This document shows positions 6,762 through 9,796 of a stretch of DNA of 9,796 nucleotides, piece after piece. A program made the translations under genes and the position numbers. Every line of letters begins with the position of its first letter. The first letter of the stretch is position 1. This stretch comes from an uncultured Collinsella sp. (GTDB lineage: Bacteria > Actinomycetota > Coriobacteriia > Coriobacteriales > Coriobacteriaceae), in the NCBI GenBank assembly GCA_902464485.1, contig CABQJJ010000064.1, forward strand, positions 1 through 9,796. The letters run 5' to 3'. The notes under the pieces are model-generated. The model worked only from the letters and a program-made list of their open reading frames with translations. It was not told the DNA's origin and did not search any database.

Positions 6762-7157
6762 ATGTCTCATGATATTTGCCCCGATACCGGGGAACCTTGC
6801 ACTTGCGATGGGTCCGAGCCTTGCACCTGCGGCTGTGGCGGCTGTGGACATACGGCCGAGGAAGAGGCAGCGGCGGCTGCGTATCGCGAGTCGCACCGCG
6901 AGGCCTCGTTCGGCGATGTCTCTGATCACGAACGCAAGATCATCGTTTCGTTCGATAGCACCTTCGATGTGATGGAATGCGAGCAGCTGTGCCTTGCCGC
7001 CGGTGTGCCCGGGCGCATCATGCCGCTGCCGGGCTCCATTACCGCCGGCTGCGGGCTGTGCTGGGTCATGCCGTTCTCGGGCGATGCGCTCGCCGCCTTC
7101 CGTGCTGCCACCGAAGGCCGCATAACCCCCGCCGACTACCACCAGCTCGTCCTCTAA
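6762..7157 (+). CDS. DUF3343 (putative Se/S carrier-like) protein with Cys-rich N-terminal extension
   Basis: A 131-residue protein in two parts. Residues 1-30 are cysteine-rich: Cys6, 13, 15, 21, 23, 25 and 28, with the short tandem repeat EPCTC-DGS-EPCTC followed by GCGGCG and His30. After an acidic Ala/Glu linker, residues 58-128 look like the DUF3343 fold (Pfam describes it as putative Se/S carrier-like): KIIVSFDSTFDVMECEQLC, then GVPGRIMPLPGSITAGCGLC with Cys97 and Cys100, then a final helical part. In this family the R-x-x-P-x-P-x-x-I-x-x-x-C-G pattern is characteristic. TTGGAG (6751-6756) is its ribosome site. It lies 15 nt after mobA and downstream of selA, selB and tRNA-Sec, which supports a role in selenium or sulfur handling, perhaps supplying SelD. 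That role is inferred; metal binding by the N-terminus is an alternative. Confidence 0.8.
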   Translation: MSHDICPDTGEPCTCDGSEPCTCGCGGCGHTAEEEAAAAAYRESHREASFGDVSDHERKIIVSFDSTFDVMECEQLCLAAGVPGRIMPLPGSITAGCGLCWVMPFSGDALAAFRAATEGRITPADYHQLVL

Positions 7158-7163
7158 CCACCA

Positions 7164-7253
7164 AAACCACCACAAAGGTGCCTGTCCTCAATGTGGTGGT
7201 TTGGAACACGTGGACGAAACAGGTTTGAAACACGGGTTTTGCGCGTCAGGCAC
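7164..7253 (+). repeat. Intergenic inverted-repeat element
   Basis: AAACCACCACA (7164-7174) is the perfect reverse complement of TGTGGTGGTTT (7192-7202), an 11-bp stem with a 17-nt loop. GTGCCTG (7178-7184), inside that loop, is the reverse complement of CAGGCAC (7247-7253), so two competing or pseudoknot-like pairings are possible. A near-direct repeat follows: GAAACAGGTTT then GAAACACGGGTTT from 7217. The stem begins 6 nt after the stop of the Se/S-carrier-like gene. No clean T-run follows, so ordinary termination is doubtful; it may be a member of a dispersed repeat family. Only one copy is in this window. Confidence 0.55.
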
Positions 7254-7335
7254 TCAAAAACGCTTCTACCTGCATCGTAATCAAAACGAAACATCTGCTC
7301 GTCGGCTTATGCGAAACTTTCCCGCAACAGTGCGA

Positions 7336-7341
7336 TATTAT
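7336..7341 (+). promoter_or_regulatory. Possible -10 element for gdhA
   Basis: TATTAT matches 5 of 6 bases of TATAAT and lies 73 nt before the gdhA ATG, in the AT-richest part of the 257-nt gap between the Se/S-carrier-like gene and gdhA. No convincing -35 lies 16-18 nt upstream, so this is a weak call. Confidence 0.3.
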
Positions 7342-7405
7342 CCATACTCGATAAAGCTCGGGGCGCATGGGGCGCCTCGAACGATACTTTTCTTTTCCAT
7401 CAATT

Positions 7406-7410
7406 GGAGG
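7406..7410 (+). promoter_or_regulatory. Ribosome binding site that fixes the gdhA start
   Basis: GGAGG at 7406-7410 lies 4 nt before the ATG at 7415. An in-frame start at 7367 would add 16 residues that do not resemble glutamate dehydrogenase and has no such site. Confidence 0.8.
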
Positions 7411-7414
7411 AAGC

Positions 7415-8770
7415 ATGAGCTACACGCAGAAAGTTCTCGACGAGCTCAAGGCCCGCTATCCCGAGCAGCCTGAGTTCATCCAGGCCGCGACCGAGATCCT
7501 CGGCACCATCCAGCCGGCGCTCGACGCCCACCCCGAGTACGAGGAGGCCGCCCTACTGGAGCGCCTCGTCGAGCCCGAGCGCATCGTCATGTTCCGTGTT
7601 CCCTGGGTCGACGACCAGGGCAAGGTTCAGGTCAACCGCGGCTACCGCGTCGAGTTCAACTCTGCCATTGGACCCTACAAGGGCGGCCTGCGCTTTAACC
7701 CGACGGTCACCCTGGGCATGCTCAAATTCCTGGGCCTGGAGCAGATCCTCAAGAACAGCCTGACCACCCTTCCCATGGGCGGCGGCAAGGGCGGCTCCGA
7801 TTTTGACCCCAAGGGCAAGTCCAACAACGAGATCATGCACTTCTGCCAGTCCTTCATGACCGAGCTCTATCGCCACATTGGCCCCAACACCGACGTTCCC
7901 GCCGGTGACCTGGGCGTTGGCGGCCGCGAGGTTGCCTACCTGTTCGGTCAGTACAAGCGCCTGACCAACGAGTGGACCGGCGTCCTCACCGGCAAGGGCC
8001 TCTCCTTTGGCGGCTCGCTCGCCCGTACCGAGGCCACCGGCTACGGTTTGGTCTACTTTGTGGACGAGTACCTCAAGAGCCGCGGCGACTCCTTCGAGGG
8101 CAAGAACGTCGTCGTTCACGGCTCCGGTAACGTCGCTATCTACGCGGTCCAGAAGGTCTCCCAGCTCGGCGGCAAGGTGCTGGCCTGCTCCGACACCCAC
8201 GGCTGGGTCGAGGATCCCGACGGCATCGACTACACCGTGCTCGAGCATGTCTACAACAAGAAGCGCTCCGGCCACGACAAGGGCGTCACGCTCGCTATGT
8301 ACGTCGACGAGAAGCCCAATGCCGTGTGGCACGAGGGCGACGGCCGCGGCGTGTGGCAGCTTCCCTGCGACATCGCGCTGCCCTGCGCTCGCGAGAACAC
8401 GCTGCTGCTCGAGGATGCCCAGGCGCTCGTCGCCAACGGCTGCAAGGTGGTCGGCGAGGGCGCGAACATGCCCACGACCATCGAGGCCACGACCTACTTC
8501 CAGGAGAACGGCGTCGCCTTTATGCCCGGTAAGGCTGCCAACGCCGGCGGCGTGCTCGTGTCCGGCCTGGAGATGAGCCAGAACGCCGAGCACCTGTCCT
8601 GGACCTTCGAGGAGGTCGACGGCAAGCTCGAGCAGCTCATGCGCGGCATGTTCCACAACGTGGACGACACCGCCAAGGAGTACGGCGAGGAGGGCAACTT
8701 CGTCATGGGTGCCAACATCGCCGGCTTCCTGAAGGTCGCCGACGCCATGCTCGCCCAGGGCGTCTGCTAA
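7415..8770 (+). CDS. gdhA: NADP-specific glutamate dehydrogenase
   Basis: A hexameric-type glutamate dehydrogenase that interconverts glutamate with 2-oxoglutarate and ammonium. The 451-residue length is normal for the roughly 445-450-residue bacterial NADP enzymes. The substrate domain has GPYKGGLRF (86-94, Lys89), PMGGGKGGSDFDPKGKS (120-136, catalytic Lys125) and VPAGDLGVGGRE (161-172, catalytic Asp165). The dinucleotide fold starts at about residue 205 with VVVHGSGNVAIYA (232-244, the G-x-G-N-x-A loop). ACSDTHG (257-263), with Ser259-Asp260 after the second strand, fits NADP use. GEGANMPTT and AANAGGVLVSGLEMSQN, further on, are also family hallmarks. The gene stands alone, with an upstream gap and a strong terminator. 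Its codons end in C far more than those of its neighbours, as expected of a highly expressed gene. It likely serves ammonium assimilation or glutamate catabolism. Confidence 0.97.
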   Translation: MSYTQKVLDELKARYPEQPEFIQAATEILGTIQPALDAHPEYEEAALLERLVEPERIVMFRVPWVDDQGKVQVNRGYRVEFNSAIGPYKGGLRFNPTVTLGMLKFLGLEQILKNSLTTLPMGGGKGGSDFDPKGKSNNEIMHFCQSFMTELYRHIGPNTDVPAGDLGVGGREVAYLFGQYKRLTNEWTGVLTGKGLSFGGSLARTEATGYGLVYFVDEYLKSRGDSFEGKNVVVHGSGNVAIYAVQKVSQLGGKVLACSDTHGWVEDPDGIDYTVLEHVYNKKRSGHDKGVTLAMYVDEKPNAVWHEGDGRGVWQLPCDIALPCARENTLLLEDAQALVANGCKVVGEGANMPTTIEATTYFQENGVAFMPGKAANAGGVLVSGLEMSQNAEHLSWTFEEVDGKLEQLMRGMFHNVDDTAKEYGEEGNFVMGANIAGFLKVADAMLAQGVC

Positions 8771-8797
8771 ATCTTCGCTCGATATAGCATCGCAGAA

Positions 8798-8830
8798 GGC
8801 TCCCAGTCATCTTGGCTGGGAGCCTTTTTT
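8798..8830 (+). terminator. Rho-independent terminator after gdhA
   Basis: GGCTCCCAG (8798-8806) pairs perfectly with CTGGGAGCC (8816-8824) around a 9-nt loop, followed by six T residues (8825-8830). AA at 8796-8797 can extend the stem with the first Ts. It starts 27 nt after the gdhA stop. Confidence 0.95.
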
Positions 8831-8892
8831 GATCCACATGCGACGGAGGAAAACGGTTCATTTTGTCCCGACATGAGCTGTGCCCCCTCGTT

Positions 8893-8901
8893 TGGTACAC
8901 T
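8893..8901 (+). promoter_or_regulatory. Possible extended -10 promoter for the FAD-subunit gene
   Basis: TGGTACACT is a TG-N-TACACT extended -10 with 4 of 6 bases of TATAAT, 36 nt before the GTG start. It shares the string TTTGGTA with the tRNA-Sec promoter. No -35 consensus is visible at 17 nt. The 95-nt gap from the gdhA terminator holds no other clear element. Confidence 0.4.
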
Positions 8902-8937
8902 TAAAGGTACTGGACAAGTGAAGAGATGGGGGAGAAC

Positions 8938-9796
8938 GTGCTCAAGTTCGGTACCTACGTCCGTGTTGGAAACGCGGCCGAAGCCTATGAGCTCTTGCAG
9001 AAGAACCGCAACAACAAGATTGTGGGCGGCGGCATCTGGATGCGCCTGGGTTCGCGTCGTGTGGCGACGGCGATTGACCTTTCGGCCTGCGGACTCGATC
9101 AGATCGAGGAGACCGAGACCGAGTTTCGCATCGGTGCCATGTGCACCCTGCGCCAGCTCGAGCGTCATGCCGGGCTCAACGCGCTTGTCAATAATGTCTT
9201 CGAGTTCGCCGTCCACGACATCGTGGGCGTGCAGCTGCGCAACACCGCCACGGTGGGCGGCAGCATCTACGGCCGCTTTGGCTTCTCGGACGTTCTCTCC
9301 GCCTTCCTCGCGCTCGATTCGTATGTTGAGCTGACGGGTGCCGGCCGCGTGCCGCTCGCGGAGTTCGTGGATATGGGCTATGTGCGCGACGTGATCGAGC
9401 ACGTCGTGGTCGTCAAGCACGAGTACCGCGCGAGCTACGAGGCCGTGCGCAAGGCCGCGACCGACTTCCCCTCGCTCAACGTCACCGCCGCTTGGTGGGA
9501 CGGCTCCTGGCATGTCACCGTGGGCGCCCGCCCGCTGCGTGCAACCCTGCTGCAGGGCGAGGCGTGCGGCCTTACCAACGAGCAGCCTTCCGAGGACGAG
9601 CTTCGCGCCCTTGCCGCATCCGTGCGTGCCCTGAGCTACGGCACCAACCTGTGGGGCTCGGCTGACTACCGCCGCCGCATCTCGGCCCCGCTGGCGATTC
9701 AGGCTGTGCGCCGCGCCGCCGGCATCGAGCTTTCGGCCGCGCTTGCCCACGAGCTCGAGGGCGTGCAGATTCCTAAGTTTGCCACGGACGAGTATT
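8938..9796 (+). CDS. FAD-binding subunit of a xanthine-dehydrogenase-type molybdenum hydroxylase (partial, 3' end missing)
   Basis: Two hundred and eighty-six residues run to the window edge with no stop. They match the medium FAD subunit of molybdenum hydroxylases (XdhB, CoxM, HcrB type), which passes electrons between the Fe-S subunit and NAD or another acceptor. The N-terminal FAD-binding domain has KIVGGGIWMRLGSRRVATAIDLS (27-49, the A-G-G-T-D-L region) and RNTATVGGSIYGRFGFSD (101-118, the T-x-G-G-N-I region with Ser for Asn). The C-terminal domain has SYGTNLWGSADYRRRISAPLAIQAVRRA (233-260). The family is usually about 270-300 residues, so little is missing. The Fe-S and molybdenum subunits are presumably downstream. 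The GTG at 8938 gives the family-like start MLKFGTYV, but its GGGGAG site is only 3 nt away; the in-frame ATG at 8926 is the alternative. Substrate is undetermined. Confidence 0.85.
   Translation, partial: MLKFGTYVRVGNAAEAYELLQKNRNNKIVGGGIWMRLGSRRVATAIDLSACGLDQIEETETEFRIGAMCTLRQLERHAGLNALVNNVFEFAVHDIVGVQLRNTATVGGSIYGRFGFSDVLSAFLALDSYVELTGAGRVPLAEFVDMGYVRDVIEHVVVVKHEYRASYEAVRKAATDFPSLNVTAAWWDGSWHVTVGARPLRATLLQGEACGLTNEQPSEDELRALAASVRALSYGTNLWGSADYRRRISAPLAIQAVRRAAGIELSAALAHELEGVQIPKFATDEY

Noticed and set aside
8838..8876. A 12-codon open frame (MRRRKTVHFVPT) between gdhA and the FAD-subunit gene
   Set aside because: No ribosome site before its ATG, and too short to support without conservation.
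1..9796. CRISPR arrays, insertion sequences, integrases or other mobile-element genes
   Set aside because: No regularly spaced repeats and no transposase-like or integrase-like protein were seen on either strand.

Overview
The window is a GC-rich, gene-dense stretch of bacterial chromosome with every gene on the + strand. Base composition, codon use and gene content (selenocysteine genes, molybdenum enzymes, a DUF3343-type Se/S-carrier-like protein, NADP-type glutamate dehydrogenase, a molybdenum-hydroxylase FAD subunit) fit an anaerobic gut actinobacterium of the Coriobacteriia, most like Collinsella. That assignment is inference from protein style; there is no 16S or other marker.

Layout. 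(1) 1-113: the 3' end of a formate/nitrite (FocA-type) transporter, closed by a strong intrinsic terminator. (2) 235-5826: an orphan molybdopterin oxidoreductase of the DMSO-reductase superfamily with a [4Fe-4S] site and a probable Cys molybdenum ligand, then selA and selB, which overlap by 4 nt. (3) 5842-6023: a compact tRNA-Sec (selC) unit with its own extended -10 promoter, a 97-nt tRNA with a UCA anticodon and encoded CCA, and an intrinsic terminator. (4) 6023-7157: a nested hairpin in the leader, then mobA (MGD cofactor synthesis), then a small Se/S-carrier-like protein carrying an unusual cysteine-rich N-terminal extension. (5) 7158-7414: an intergenic region with inverted repeats. (6) 7415-8830: gdhA with a clean intrinsic terminator. 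(7) 8893-9796: promoter-like sequence and the 5' part of a FAD subunit of a xanthine-dehydrogenase-type molybdenum hydroxylase, running off the window.

How the genes work together. SelA converts Ser-tRNA-Sec to Sec-tRNA-Sec using selenophosphate, SelB delivers it to in-frame UGA codons, and tRNA-Sec is encoded next door, so all dedicated decoding parts except selD are here. MobA makes the guanine-dinucleotide form of the molybdenum cofactor used by DMSO-reductase-family enzymes, including the one at 235-2352 and selenocysteine formate dehydrogenases. The DUF3343-type protein directly after mobA is the most interesting candidate: it may handle selenium or sulfur for this pathway. No selenoprotein gene is seen inside the window.

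Most intriguing observations: the Cys-rich Se/S-carrier-like protein in a selenium/molybdenum gene block; departures from consensus in SelB (G4 motif TMCD) and in tRNA-Sec (C33 and a G-A pair closing the acceptor stem); and a structured leader upstream of mobA.
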